Assembly (NCBI GenBank): GCA_039720395.1
Contig: CM077820.1
Coordinates: forward strand, 52,347,483 to 52,411,482
Reading direction: 5' to 3'
Length of the DNA stretch: 64,000 nucleotides
Origin: Liquidambar formosana
Taxonomy: Eukaryota; Streptophyta; Magnoliopsida; Saxifragales; Altingiaceae
The notes beneath the pieces are model-generated. The model ran no database searches and was not told the DNA's origin. It saw only the letters and a program-made list of their open reading frames with translations. Shown here piece after piece: positions 1-10,389 of the stretch (its first letter is position 1; every line of letters starts with the position of its first letter). A program made the translations under genes and the position numbers.

Positions 1-771
1 AAACTAAATAAACTAAACAAATCTTCAAAAATATTCAATACAAATCTTCATAGCACATCAATTAATGTCTAAAAAGCTCAGATAATTGTAAGGTCCATGT
101 AAGTTTTCACTGAGACTTGCAGCTTGCCCTAATCCTGGGCTGAGTAGCCTCCCCCCACCTAAACTTTTGTTTATCAAACAAAAAAAAAAAAATTGTAAGG
201 TCCGTAAGAGCAGTTAAAGTTAAAACCTTTCACCTAATGAGGCAATGAGGCATATATGGAAATCAACACCAACAATTATATTTGTCCCTCTAGATTGTAC
301 ATTATAAAAAGGCAACTTTCAATGGTGGTTGGTCAAACCGAAAATTACTATATATCTTTAATTATTTAATTAGTTCAAGTAAAATATTTTACGAATAAAA
401 TAATTTGTTTTAAAATTTTTAATTTTGGATTTTTTTTTTTCTCCAAATATAAGGTGCGGTAGACTAGGTGAACAAAAATTCAAAATATGGAAGGTTGGCA
501 AGCTAAGGCACGTAATGCAGTGCCCATCACGGCATTGAGATGATGCCTCCATTACAAGTCCCCCCAACTGTGCTAAACAAGTATAAAAAAGGCTCACGGG
601 AAGCCATGTAAAAAGTGGTTCCCATATTAATTATGTCACGATTTGTGTTAATTTAGAAGAAAATATCTCTTGGTTGAATACTTCTCACTGTAAGTCATCT
701 TTTTAATGGCCAAAATGAATTTTTGAATTTTCAAACACCTTTTTAGAAAAAATTTATAATCATATAATTAA
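1..771. other. Intergenic, no gene recognised
   Basis: AT-rich sequence with short A and T tracts. I see no coding potential, RNA gene or clear transposon end before the target duplication of the element that starts at 772. Confidence 0.6.
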
Positions 772-1181
772 GAGAGAGGCTATTGCCAGCACATAAAGTA
801 TTTTAAGCCTCCCATTAGTTTACACTTTTTATAGTTTTATGAAAACTATGAAATGTTTTTACAAAAACTAACCGCGTTATTCACTAGAAAACATTATTTT
901 GAACAACTTTGTAAAAGAAAGTTTTTTCAAAATCTGTCATTTAAATGGACTTTTTGGTCATTTAAAATATTTATTACATTTTACATGAAAAATGACTAAA
1001 AAGTCTACTTGAATGACAGATTTTGAAAAAATTTTATTCTACAAAGTTGTCTGGAATGATGTTTTCTATTAGGCTACATGATTAGTTTTCGTAAAAACCT
1101 TTAATATTTCTATAAAACTTTAAAAAATATAAATTAAGGGGAAAACTTAGAGTATTTTATGTGATGGCAATAACCTGACCC
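772..1181. mobile_element. MULE-type MITE with ~190-bp terminal inverted repeats
   Basis: The two halves are imperfect inverted copies of each other over roughly 190 bp. The left end reads gagagaggctattgcc and the right end, reverse-complemented, reads gggtcaggttattgcc. A perfect 9-bp direct repeat, tataattaa, flanks it at 763-771 and 1182-1190; that length is the hallmark of Mutator-superfamily insertions. There is no transposase ORF, so it is non-autonomous. The transcript of either strand would fold into one long hairpin. Confidence 0.85.
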
Positions 1182-1190
1182 TATAATTAA

Positions 1191-1617
1191 TTAGGCCCAT
1201 TATGCTCTATTTCCTTAAATCATCTAAGAAATCGGAGCCCTTACATATGCATTGGGATCCATCAAAGGCCAAAGGTCAAAATTTCACTAAAATCTTGACT
1301 GTTTAGTAAATAGAGTGGATCCTTGCCGACATGGGATATAAATTCTCTTAACTAGTCCACACTTTTCTTCAGAATAGGGTTTGGATCCTCCCCAATCCCA
1401 ATTGTCTAGTTTTCTCCTGTTGACGGTTCTTGTGGAAACCACCCACCTCATTCCAATCTCGCGAGTTGAGCCCCTTGGGAACTCATGCAGGTTGTCAAAG
1501 GTAATGGACCTTTTGGCCGCACTTCTTTGAAAAAACTAGACCAAGAAGGCAAGAAGCAATGAAGAAAAATCAATAGCTTTGGGGAAAAGATTTCTATTCT
1601 GAGGGTAGAAACAAGTA
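1191..1617. other. Intergenic, nothing recognised
   Basis: Moderately AT-rich spacer between two MITEs. No ORF of note and no repeat ends were seen. Confidence 0.5.
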
Positions 1618-1884
1618 GTCCATCCGTTCCTATTTAATTGTCATTTTTGAAAAAATATGTTTTTTTAGATAACTCTATTAAATACTTTCAAATCAACACA
1701 CTTAAATTTTAAAATTTTAATTTTACCCTTAAGGGTATAAAATATTGGAAAAAGAGAAAAGACATTTTTAAGAGTAGTCAAGGAAATCAAACAAAAAAAA
1801 ATCATTAATTTTTTTAATATGACAATTATTTTGAAACATTCCAAAATGAAAAGGAGGACGCTTAAACAGGAACGGAAGGAACAG
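1618..1884. mobile_element. Stowaway-like MITE, copy 1 of a local family
   Basis: The left end gtccatccgttcctattt is matched by an inverted right end that reads gttccttccgttcctg, the CTCCCTCCGTTCC-type terminus of Tc1/mariner-derived Stowaway MITEs. A TA precedes the left end; the right TA is not clear. The interior resembles the elements at 13416-14710 and 32226-32492, including a shared motif around gaaaaaatatgttttttta and ctctattaaatac. It sits 3' of gene A. No coding capacity. Confidence 0.7.
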
Positions 1885-2213
1885 AGTTGCTCCTCCTTCT
1901 TACTCATATTATGCCACGTGTATAATAAACGAATGAAAATTGATTATGTACATGTATCCCTATGTCAACAAAACAAAAATACCGAAAACGACATGTTTCC
2001 AAAATTCTTGCCTTTTTTGGATTGAAAACGCAACAGAAGCAATTCTTAAGAACCATTTAAACAAAAATAAAAGGTAAAAAGTAATATTAGAAGTTAAAGC
2101 CAAAAGCATTTAGCCATATCAGATAGTGCATGGCTCCTCTTATATAGCACCGCAGCAGCCAAACTGAATTCAAAACTCAAGATTAAATATCAAAGCCTCC
2201 TCAACTTTCTTAC
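1885..2213. other. 3' flank of gene A
   Basis: Presumed 3' untranslated and downstream region of gene A, which is on the minus strand. No polyadenylation signal could be assigned with confidence. Confidence 0.4.
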
Positions 2214-2648
2214 TCACCCCTTAACCGATATTGTTTCGCCAAAACTATGCAAGAAGCTTGAACCACCTCTCGGCTTACCCGCCGGCGTCATCACCTGATA
2301 ATTATGGCCGGCTGGAATTTCTTTTCGCCCTTCTGCATCGTCGAAGAGCTTCTTGAGTGGAACATGAACTTCCTCAATGTCCTCGTCGCCACCTATTCTC
2401 TGACTGCACCGGAGTTTGAACACGAGCCTTAGCCAGCTTTGGTGCAACTTGGATTCTTCCACGAAAAATCTCATGGGAAAATCCCATGCAGGGCTTGTCC
2501 CATGACGTTTGCTGGTTGGTGTTTCTTGACTAGTGCTTGAATCTCCGACGATGGAGACGATGACATAGACGCGCATTTTGGAGAAGAAGTTGACGTCTTT
2601 GAGGTTGGTTGCAGTAATGGACGTGATCTCGAAGGGTCTGTACTCCAT
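2214..2648 (-). CDS. SRC2-like C2-domain protein, short form (gene A)
   Basis: Single-exon gene of 144 residues that is essentially one C2 domain, beginning MEYRPFEIT like its neighbours. SRC2 family proteins are small plant C2 proteins thought to bind membrane lipid in a calcium-dependent way; Arabidopsis SRC2 traffics from ER to vacuole and soybean SRC2 is cold-induced. Here the Pro/Gly/Tyr-rich tail of genes C and D is absent. The calcium-loop acids are altered: Asp15 of gene C is Asn and Asp26 is Arg (KMRVYVIV), and the DIGE motif of loop 3 reads DIEE. Calcium binding is therefore doubtful. Closest relative in the window is B, which has the same Arg. The ATG is the conserved start. It may be expressed or may be a decaying copy; no frameshift or stop is visible. 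Confidence 0.8.
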   Translation of the reverse strand: MEYRPFEITSITATNLKDVNFFSKMRVYVIVSIVGDSSTSQETPTSKRHGTSPAWDFPMRFFVEESKLHQSWLRLVFKLRCSQRIGGDEDIEEVHVPLKKLFDDAEGRKEIPAGHNYQVMTPAGKPRGGSSFLHSFGETISVKG

Positions 2649-2685
2649 TGGTTTTGTTCAATTCTTGTAGTGAGAAGTGGATAGA

Positions 2686-2800
2686 TGTGTAGGTGAAAAG
2701 AGATTGTCAGTGAGATTGGTGAGAGGAATATGAAGAGAAGCATTGATTTATTATAGAGACGTTAAGGACTTGAGGATAGGATAATTCTAGGACAGGAAGA
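2686..2800 (-). promoter_or_regulatory. Upstream region of gene A, shared with B and an orphan block
   Basis: This stretch, 40-150 bp upstream of the ATG, contains gtgagattggtgag, agcattgattt and gacgttaagg, which recur upstream of B (about 5155-5290) and at 9676-9800. A TATA-like CTATAATAAA on the minus strand falls at about 2749-2756, roughly 100 bp before the ATG. The other two copies have tttgcagag at that place, so the TATA-like motif is specific to A. Confidence 0.5.
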
Positions 2801-3761
2801 AGTTCTATAGGACAAGTCTAACACAACAATCCTAGGGCCATGTGCTCTCAAATTGGGGGAGAATGGCTTATTGATTGAACTAATCCTCACGTGCAGAGCA
2901 CATGCTTTGAAAATGGTGGGAAATTGGTTCATCTGCCATGTAGGATGCCACGTAGGTGCCAGTTGGCCACTACATGTGCGCTCGTGACTTTCACCGTTAT
3001 GAATCCAACATCCGTCCACTGATTTCCTACATTGACACACGGATGCACAGTTGATGCACTAAATTGTTCAAATTGAAAGTTAATATACCACATTGAAACT
3101 GGGGGTTAAGTTTGTGACACTAATATGTAGTTTGCCCTATAATATATAATATATACAGTTTTGCTTCATGGTGTCACCATAAAAAGACCCAGTTTGGTCA
3201 AATTAGTGGGTCAAGGGTACAAATATCATGAACGGATTCAGACTTAGTACTGAGTTTAATGGAAGTTATTGGATGGGTGTTTTACAGCTTGATTTAAAAT
3301 ATCAAAAAATTACTACTGAAATGACCAAAATAACCTTAATAAGTAACTTTTTGATGTTTTAATCTGATCACATACTAACCTTTTGCAACTCAGCACTTAA
3401 TCCAAACCCAATGATACGTATGGGTGGGACCGATGAAGATCATAATGTTCAAATCTTTTTATATATATTAGATGGCCTAGCACCCAGCTAAATGGATTAG
3501 TGGATTTGAGTTCAAGTTAACAAGATATTATTATTCTGGTCCCTTAAATGTTTCTAGAAAGGTAATAATATGGAGTCATTATTCGGTACAATGGTAAAAG
3601 TCTTAAAGTTACCAAACACGAAGGTGCATTTCAAATATTGAGAGCAACCATTTCGTAATAAAATGAAAAAGAATAAGATCGTATCTAGCACACCCTATTA
3701 GCACCCCACTTTTGTGGCCGGGTAGGATTAAATAGTGGGTAATATATGTATATTTTCCTTA

Positions 3762-3800
<39 letters not shown>

Positions 3801-3916
3801 GGAGGGAATGGTATAAACATATATAAAGGTGAAAGACCAAGGTCTTCCAACTCCTTATAATAGTATAGCTAGATATAGATAGATGGAATTTGTTTTGTCC
3901 CCTCTTATTAGAAGAT
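2801..3916. other. Intergenic between genes A and B
   Basis: No gene recognised. It contains a pure TA microsatellite and AT-rich spacer. There is no sign of a lost C2 gene here. Confidence 0.5.
3763..3798. repeat. (TA)n microsatellite
   Basis: Run of about 18 TA dinucleotides. Similar TA runs recur near 15478, 19569, 25850, 26040, 41070 and 41145. Confidence 0.9.
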
Positions 3917-4090
3917 GGGTAATGCTAATTTGTCCCACACTTTGTCCTACGCTTTGCCTTACTTAGTACATTTGAGAGGATTTCAATTTTTAAGGTTTAA
4001 TCATATCAGTGAGTCCCATAATTTTATCTCCCAAATGCACTAAATAAGGCAAAATGTAAGACAAAATGTGGGACAAAGTAGCATTACCCC
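3917..4090. mobile_element. Short MITE with ~35-50-bp inverted repeats
   Basis: Left end gggtaatgctaatttgtccc pairs with a right end that reads, inverted, ggggtaatgctactttgtcc. The arms both contain cacattttgtc/cacactttgtc and a ttgccttac motif, with a short loop between. The target duplication could not be resolved (attag occurs on both sides but not flush). A diverged relative lies in intron 1 of the ankyrin gene at about 27960-28170. Confidence 0.65.
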
Positions 4091-4602
4091 ATTAGCCTTG
4101 GAAGATATAGATTCATCAATGAGAGGGCTACATAGTGCCCAGCAAATAAATCTTCCATCTTCACAGTACCCAGGTAAGATGGCTGTTCATGACTTCATAG
4201 TAAAGCACCTTTAGTCGTCACACTTCTTGAAGATATTCTCTTGAGAAGCTATAAAATTAAATATTTTTATGTTTTTTTTTTCTCATTCTTTTTGCTTTTA
4301 ACTTTCTTCCACAAAGCAAAACTACGTACATAGAGAACAAGCATATATTACCTCATAAATTAATGCATATACCTTCACCAATAAATTAAATACTTCATTT
4401 GTTACAAAAATTTAAATATTTACCCTGTGATACCAAGGTCAACAAAATAACAAAAAAATAAAATCCTAATCAACTGGTAAATCCGCCCAAATTAGGATAG
4501 AAGCACCATTATTCACAGAAGGAAAAAAAAAAAAAAAGAAGGGAGAGGGATCAGCAAACCTTGCTTCACTTGCATTAGCCCAACTCATTTCAAAATTCCA
4601 GA
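4091..4602. other. 3' flank of gene B
   Basis: Downstream side of gene B, with a 16-A run near 4521. No gene or transposon end recognised. Confidence 0.4.
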
Positions 4603-5118
4603 TTATATATAACCATATCCCGGAAAAAAGTATCCTTCGGGTGGTAGGTATGGTGCCGACGGAGACAGGCATGGTTCTGATGGCACTGCCGTCCTAACTG
4701 GGATTGTTTTGCCAAAACCATACGAAAAACACAAAACGCCTCTTTGCTTCCCCGCCGGCGTGGTGACTTTATAAGTGACAGCCGGAATTTCCTTTTGCCC
4801 TTCTGCACTATCGAAAAGCTTCTTGAGTGGGACACAAACTTCTCCAACGTCCTTATCGCCGCCTACCGTCTGACTGCACCGGAGTTTTAACACCAGCATT
4901 AGACAGTTCTGGTGCAACTTCGATTCTTCCACGTAAAATCTCATACCAAATTCCCATGCAGGGTTTTTCCTGTGACATTTACTGATCGGTGTTTCTTGCC
5001 TAGAGTTTGAATCGCCGACGATGGACACAACCACGTAAACGCGCATGCTGGAGAAGAAGTTGACGTCTTTGAGGCCACTTGCACTATGTAACGTGATGTC
5101 GAAGGGTCTGTAATCCAT
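4603..5118 (-). CDS. SRC2-like C2-domain protein with short residual tail (gene B)
   Basis: Single exon, 171 residues, starting MDYRPFDIT. Residues 1 to about 135 form a C2 domain ending in the family motif FSYGFGK. After it comes a short remnant of the Pro/Tyr tail (YLPPEGYFFPGYGYI at the very C terminus) instead of the ~130-residue tail of C and D, so translation ends early by comparison. As in gene A, loop-1 Asp26 is Arg (SMRVYVVV) and Asp15 is Gly, while the loop-3 GGDKDVGE is intact. A and B share their upstream regions and face the same way about 2 kb apart, which indicates local duplication. Role inferred only from family: membrane-associated C2 protein. The ATG aligns with the start in every other copy. 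Confidence 0.8.
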   Translation of the reverse strand: MDYRPFDITLHSASGLKDVNFFSSMRVYVVVSIVGDSNSRQETPISKCHRKNPAWEFGMRFYVEESKLHQNCLMLVLKLRCSQTVGGDKDVGEVCVPLKKLFDSAEGQKEIPAVTYKVTTPAGKQRGVLCFSYGFGKTIPVRTAVPSEPCLSPSAPYLPPEGYFFPGYGYI

Positions 5119-5139
5119 TTCTTTTTCTTCTTGCAGTGA

Positions 5140-5290
5140 TCAGTAGATGAAGGTACCAATTGAGGTTGGGGAGAGGTCGAGGATGAAGAAGACCATTCAT
5201 TTGCAGAGTAAGGAAAACCGTGGACGTTAAGGTGGAGGAAACCTAGGACTTTAAGGGGAACCTTAAGGGGAATCCTAGGATGAGTCTAAT
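5140..5290 (-). promoter_or_regulatory. Upstream region of gene B
   Basis: Shares catttgcagag, gacgttaagg, gaggaaacctagga and cctaggatgagt with the orphan block at 9676-9800, and part of this with gene A. Conservation of this stretch across three copies suggests leader/promoter sequence carried with each duplication. No convincing TATA box was found. Confidence 0.45.
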
Positions 5291-6620
5291 ACAATAATTT
5301 TATGTTTGTACGTCATCTCAAGTGATCCTCCGGTTTATTTGGTTTCTTTTGGTTGAGTTTGTGTCTAGTGGGGTCAAAATTCACATTTATTGGGATTGGG
5401 ATGAATAGGGTCCAAATTAGAAGATGCGACCCTAAATACTGGCTTGTAAAGGAGGTCATGATATGTCTCATCCAAAAGGGTGTAGGGCGTGCAGAGGTCT
5501 TAATCTCAATTTTGTGTTGGTGTGGGTGTGGGTGCATGTGTAGGTTCTTCTATTTTTTGACAAAAAATAAAAAAATAAAAAAAGTGGGTCATGATATTTG
5601 TACTTATTTTAAAGAAATGCTACCACACACGACAGAAAAGAAAATGAAACCTCATTTGTAAATCCTAAAAAATCGAATGCTAAAAAATTTAAGTTATTTC
5701 GTACATTTATAGAGAAGAGGGAAATTAGAAAGGAGAAAATATTTTGACATAAAATGGTTGGGGTTGTGGTTGGATGTGAAAATCAAAAGCAGGTATTTTG
5801 AGAATGTTGTAGGACGTACATATGAAAATACATATAAAGATGAAAAAACATTAGGATTTACAAATTAACTTAAAGGCAATAGACGCTCTCTAACAGAAAA
5901 TTATCGCACAAATACTGTGATTCGGCCTCACTGCCTATGTCATGGGCAATAATGATAAAGGAGTTCTCGACTTTGAAGATCAAAAGAGTACCAAGTCTCA
6001 CTCTCAATATTCTCTACACAGCCCTCACAAAGTCGCAAGCACAAATCAAGTCTCCTCTCAGCCTCTCAAGTCATCTCAAGCCAAAAAAAAAACATATAGT
6101 AATAAAATAAAGTTCTTTCTTTTTTCTCTACAGAAGAAATGGTTTAATTCTCCTTTTATAGGAATTAAAAAATAAAAATAAAAAAAACAGAAAAATTTAT
6201 GGACAATCCCGCTGAAAACGGAATTAAAATTGAAACCCGCGGCATCCCTTGGAATGACAACATGCCCTGATTCAACCTCTGTAAAGCCAATTTCCTAATT
6301 GAGCAAACCTTCCTATTCGTGCCAAAAACTCCACAGTATGATGGGTGATGAACAGGGGAACGGCCGGAGCGAGTTATTAGTGAAATATGACCATTGCAAA
6401 GGAAAGGATGGGTATTCGCTCACTCTAGTTTGCTGGTGCTGGTTCCAAGTATTCACCCTCCGGCAGAGCAATTACAAATCAATGTATCAGCCGCGTTGGT
6501 TCTGCTTTCCTTTTTCCTTCATTTCTTTCTATTTCCAATTCTTCCTCCTACCCTTTTCATTGTATTTTCGGTTTCTTAGGAAATTTCTGTGTCACTTCCC
6601 CCCACACCGCCCCTCCCCTT
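5291..6620. other. Intergenic between the divergent genes B and C
   Basis: B is on the minus strand and C on the plus strand, so this 1.3 kb holds both upstream regions. The short inverted pair atttgtaaatcctaa (5655) and ttaggatttacaaat (5846) may mark a degraded MITE. From about 6570 the sequence becomes CT-rich, as in plant core promoters. Confidence 0.5.
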
Positions 6621-6626
6621 TATAAA
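6621..6626 (+). promoter_or_regulatory. TATA box of gene C
   Basis: TATAAA directly after cccctcccctt, about 120 bp before the ATG. Gene D has the same arrangement (ccctcccctt then TATATAT), so the core promoter was duplicated with the gene. A CT-rich leader follows. Confidence 0.7.
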
Positions 6627-6743
6627 CCCAAACCCCTCTCCCCCAAATTTCTCATACACCTCCATCACTTTCTTCTTTTCAATTCAAATCTCACACCCCT
6701 CTGTTCTGTGCAAATCTTCTACGTAGTTCTTGTTTTCATCAAT

Positions 6744-7568
6744 ATGGAGTGCCGTACTCTAGAGATCACGGTGATCTCAGCCCAAGATATCAAGGACGTC
6801 AATCTCTTCTCAAAGATGGACGTCTACGCCGTCGTGATGATCGCCGGCGATGAGAGCTCCAAGAAGAAAACACCCATCCACAAACACGGCGGAACGAGTC
6901 CCCAGTGGAATCACCACATGAAATTCCCCATCAACGAAGAATTAGCCCGACAAAACCGCCCGACCCTTCACTTTCTCCTCAAATCGGAGCGCAGTTTCGG
7001 CGATAAAGACATCGGAGAAGTTTACGTGCCTATCCAGGAGCTCGACGGCAATGGCTATGGAAAATCCGGGAGAGAGGTGAGTTTTGGCGTCAGAAAACCG
7101 TCGGGAAGAGACAAGGGTGTTTTGACTTTTTCGTACAAATTTGGGCAAAGGTTTGTCGTGGAGACAATTAAGGAGCCTGTGATGATGGCCTATCCGGCCG
7201 CTGGCAAGGCTGGTACGGGTTTGGCCTACGCGGCACCGGCGCCACCGCCGGAAGGGTATTATGCTCCACCACCAGCACATCCACCGGCGCATGCTGCAGG
7301 GTATCCTCCACCGCCGGTGGCAGGATGTGGGTACCCACCCGCTGCACCGGGTTATGGGTATCCGCCATCGCAGGCCGCGTATGGGTATGGATATTTGCCA
7401 CCACCAGTGCAGAAGCCGCATAAGAAGAAGAAGAACAAGTTGGGTTTTGGGAGTGGATTGTTGGGTGGGTTGTTGATTGGGGATATGCTGTCAGATGTTG
7501 GAGACGCCTGTGCTTACGACGCTGGTTATTGTGATGGGATTGATGATGCTGGTGACTTTGATTTCTAA
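6744..7568 (+). CDS. SRC2-like C2 protein, full length (gene C)
   Basis: Single exon, 274 residues. Residues 1-138 are a C2 domain with the loop acids present (Asp15, Asp18, Asp26 in KMDVYAVV, and GDKDIGE at 86-92). Residues about 150-222 are rich in Pro, Tyr, Gly and Ala, with repeated GYPPP and GYGYPP units. Then comes a basic stretch (KKKKNK, about 227-232), a Gly/Leu hydrophobic segment (GLLGGLLIGDML) and an acidic end, DDAGDFDF. This order is typical of SRC2 proteins; the hydrophobic segment may insert in or bind membrane. The reading frame is open for 12 codons upstream, but with no ATG; MEC at 6744 is the start conserved in all copies. It is the only member on the plus strand. Closest to gene D. 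Likely functional. Confidence 0.9.
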   Translation: MECRTLEITVISAQDIKDVNLFSKMDVYAVVMIAGDESSKKKTPIHKHGGTSPQWNHHMKFPINEELARQNRPTLHFLLKSERSFGDKDIGEVYVPIQELDGNGYGKSGREVSFGVRKPSGRDKGVLTFSYKFGQRFVVETIKEPVMMAYPAAGKAGTGLAYAAPAPPPEGYYAPPPAHPPAHAAGYPPPPVAGCGYPPAAPGYGYPPSQAAYGYGYLPPPVQKPHKKKKNKLGFGSGLLGGLLIGDMLSDVGDACAYDAGYCDGIDDAGDFDF

Positions 7569-8519
7569 GCTTTTTATTTCTCGTCTTAGTTAGATAGGGC
7601 TTTTGATATTCTTTTATTGGCTACGGTTTTTGTTTTAATGGAAGTTCAAGGATTTAATTATGAAATAATAAATTGGTAGACTTTTTATTAATTAATTTGC
7701 TTATTTATTTATTTATTTATTATAGAAGGTTTTTCAAATTTCACGATCTATAATGTAATCTAGGTTTGTGAACTCAAAGTTAACTTAAGTTCTCAAATGT
7801 CTAGAGATGCTATTAGATCCAAAGACTTTTAACAATGGTTTAATGTTAAAAAAACACACTAAGGCTTTTCGCACCTAGTCTGGACTTTAGAGGCATATTT
7901 GGTTTGAATAAAGGTTTCTAATTATTTTATTTTATTTGTTAACTAACCCATTATATACAATAATTGTATAATAAATTTCTTATCCTATACCATTAAAAAA
8001 AAACCCAAACAAACAAACGGTGAAGAAGTTTATATATATTTACAATTTCACATCCATTTTCTTTGTCTTTTTTTATGGTTTTAATATGCATGGGATGATT
8101 GAATTAGGGGTTGTACAACAGGTGATAAGGGCATGTTCTTATGGTTTTGATATGAATGAGATAATTACAAATAAGCAAAAAACATTGATACCAATTTATT
8201 GATGTTAAGGGGGAATTAGGGTCCAAGATAGATTCTATTGATTGTCCCCCAAGAAAAAAAAAAAAAAAAAAGGATTTAAATAGTGATAAGGACATGCTAT
8301 TATAAAATTCTGTCATAGTGTAGTGGGAAAATTGTGCAAAAGGTTTTGGGATTTAATCATTCTTGTTATGCACAAAAAAATTAACAAGACAAATAGAGAC
8401 GCGCACGACATAAACACGCATTCTTGGGAAAAAGTTTGGATCTCAAAGAGTCTAATGCTCTTTTTCAATTTTCTTTATGTTTTATTTTTTATTTCCTTTT
8501 CTACTTACAATGATGTGAA
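7569..8519. other. 3' flank of gene C and spacer
   Basis: The first ~150 bp are probably 3' UTR. The rest is AT-rich, with a tttatttatttatttatt run near 7702 and an 18-A run near 8254. No gene recognised. Confidence 0.5.
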
Positions 8520-9668
8520 AGAAACCCAAGGTATTTTACTTAAATGTGGCATTAGAAGAAACCCAAGATTTTGGATTAATGAACAGTTGTGGGCTATTCA
8601 TAATCTTAAAGGATCTTCATTTCCTTCTACTGTTAAGAAGATTGCTTTGGCTGCTACCGTGCATCACCTTTGGCATGAAAGAAACGCAAGACTTTTTGAG
8701 AATATTTTCAACTATCCCAATACTATCATTGCCAGAATTGTGGATGATGCTCGATTCAAGGCACTTTGCTTCAAAGGAGTAAAAGACAATGCTCGGAATA
8801 GAGAGTTTTTTTCTAACTGGGGCATTTGTTTTGATATTCTTAGATTATGAGTTTTCGTTGTTTGCTCTCCTGGGGCTGTGAGTTTCATTGCTTACACAGT
8901 TTAATAAGCTTCTTTTTTGGAGTTGCTTATTAGATTGTATTTGTCAATGATTTTGTCTTTTGTTTGGCCTGGTTCGCTTCTCTACTCTTTGTAATTCTTT
9001 ATTTATTTGGTATTGTAGACAACAAATTTCGTGTATTGATATTAACACAAAATAAGAGTACAAATTACAATTTTGATGTAAACTTGAAATGGGATGAACT
9101 TTTTTGGATTGATCTTGTACACGTGAGCGGCCTCTGATTGACAGTCAACGATCAAGTTGTTGAAAATGAGAACTACGTGGCGTACTCCTTGCACTTTGGA
9201 ATACGAAAAGTTACTTCTTCACTCCGGGCTTTTCGCGTACTCGACTGTGAAGAAATGGATGCTTCTTTGAGTTGGAGAATTCTCAACCTTCAAGTCTCTT
9301 CTAATCTTCAAGTCTTCAAGTCTCCAAGAGTTGAAATGATTTCTGTGTGTGGTGTGACCTCCCTTAGCCCACTATTTATAGAGCTAGAGGGGTGGTTATT
9401 CCAAATTACTTGAAATACCCTTGTCAGTCAGGGTAATTTTGGAAAGTACAAACTTGGAAAGCCTTGGGCCACACTCCTAGGTCCATCTTTTTATGGATCT
9501 AATTGGGCTTTGTACTTATTGTGATAATTGGACTCTATTCAACCCATAATAAATTTAAAGACTTGATATTATTGGGCTTGAAATAGTTTAGGGTCCAATT
9601 TAATTATTATAATTATTTTGATGTCTACATGTATATATATCTCACTTATCCAAAAAAAAAAAAAAAAA
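8520..9668 (+). mobile_element. 5'-truncated LINE (L1-type) 3' end with poly(A), split by a solo LTR
   Basis: From about 8520 to 8847 the plus strand encodes a segment typical of the end of plant LINE ORF2: a zf-RVT-like region with AATVHHLWHERNARLF followed by a short basic stretch. The non-coding tail then runs to about 9013, is interrupted by the LTR at 9014-9629, and resumes as gtatatatatctcacttatcc before an 18-A tail ending near 9668. All of the reverse transcriptase core is missing. The element ends exactly where the orphan C2-gene upstream block begins. A target duplication was not found, so loss of flanking DNA is likely. Confidence 0.65.
9014..9629. mobile_element. Solo LTR, 616 bp
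   Basis: Begins TGTAGACA and ends TGTCTACA, a perfect 8-bp inverted terminus of TG...CA type. Inside are a ctatttatag TATA-like motif near 9370 and long non-coding sequence typical of plant LTRs. Flanking pentamers are ggtat and tgtat, an imperfect 5-bp target duplication (one mismatch). No internal retroelement sequence remains, so it is best read as a solo LTR left by recombination. The superfamily cannot be told from the LTR alone. Confidence 0.65.
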
Positions 9669-9675
9669 TGAATGA

Positions 9676-9800
9676 AAGTTGAAAAGGGTAAGTGAGATTG
9701 GTGAGGGATTGAAGGAATGAAGAAAAGCATTGATTTGCAGAGATGAAAACCATCGAAGGATGTTAAGGTAGAGCCGTAGAGGAAACCTAGGATGAGTAGA
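9676..9800 (-). pseudogene. Orphan C2-gene upstream block (seventh copy, coding part lost)
   Basis: This block matches the upstream regions of A and B: gtgagattggtgag (as in A), agcattgatttgcagag, gatgttaaggtagag and gaggaaacctaggatgag (as in B). In A this sequence lies 40-150 bp before the ATG. Here the side where the coding region should start is occupied by the poly(A) end of a LINE, and no C2 coding sequence is found to the left. I infer a seventh SRC2-like copy whose coding part was removed, leaving the leader/promoter. Confidence 0.65.
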
Positions 9801-10389
9801 GAACACACTCGTCCAAAAGAAATAAGTCAGTGATATAGAAAAAGGCTCGTCTCTTATGAGCTGACTAATAGTCGATATATGGAGCTCGTAAAAGGCTCTT
9901 TTGTATATAAGAATTAGCTTCTCTCAATAACGTACAATTGTACAAGGCTTATTTTACGACTATTATTCTCAAGAATTAATTTGAATAAATGAAATATATT
10001 AGTGAAATCATTGTATTAATGCTACTAGTTGAGATGGATTAGGTACGGGTATTTAAATCTAAAATATAGATTAACAAGCACACCATAGTTTGAAATCACG
10101 CCAAGAAATGAAAGACTAACAAGCACAAAACTTGATGCAGGTCCTTTAATCCATGGCTTTCAGCTAATTAAGCTGAGATCCAACTTTTTCCATGAGTTGC
10201 TTTGTAATTCCCTATATTTTGAGGGTGTCATTAACATGAGGGGAAATAGGAGGAATTCAAAGGCAAATAAATCTAATTTTCTGTTCATCTTCCGCATGAG
10301 AGATTGTAAGGAAAAAAAATCACCTTATTTTTACCATTTTGCTACTATAATTTAATAAGATTAACCAAAAAAGGGTTTGCTCCTACAGT
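9801..10389. other. Intergenic, nothing recognised
   Basis: AT-rich spacer with no ORF, repeat end or RNA gene that I can support. Confidence 0.5.

Noticed and set aside
6708..6743. N-terminal extension of gene C (and a similar one in D)
   Set aside because: Open, but it has no ATG; the MEC start is shared by all paralogs.
6942..7421. Long open frames opposite or beside genes C and D (Trp/Arg/His-rich)
   Set aside because: Shadows of the GC-rich Pro/Gly/Tyr repeat; the C2 frame explains the sequence.
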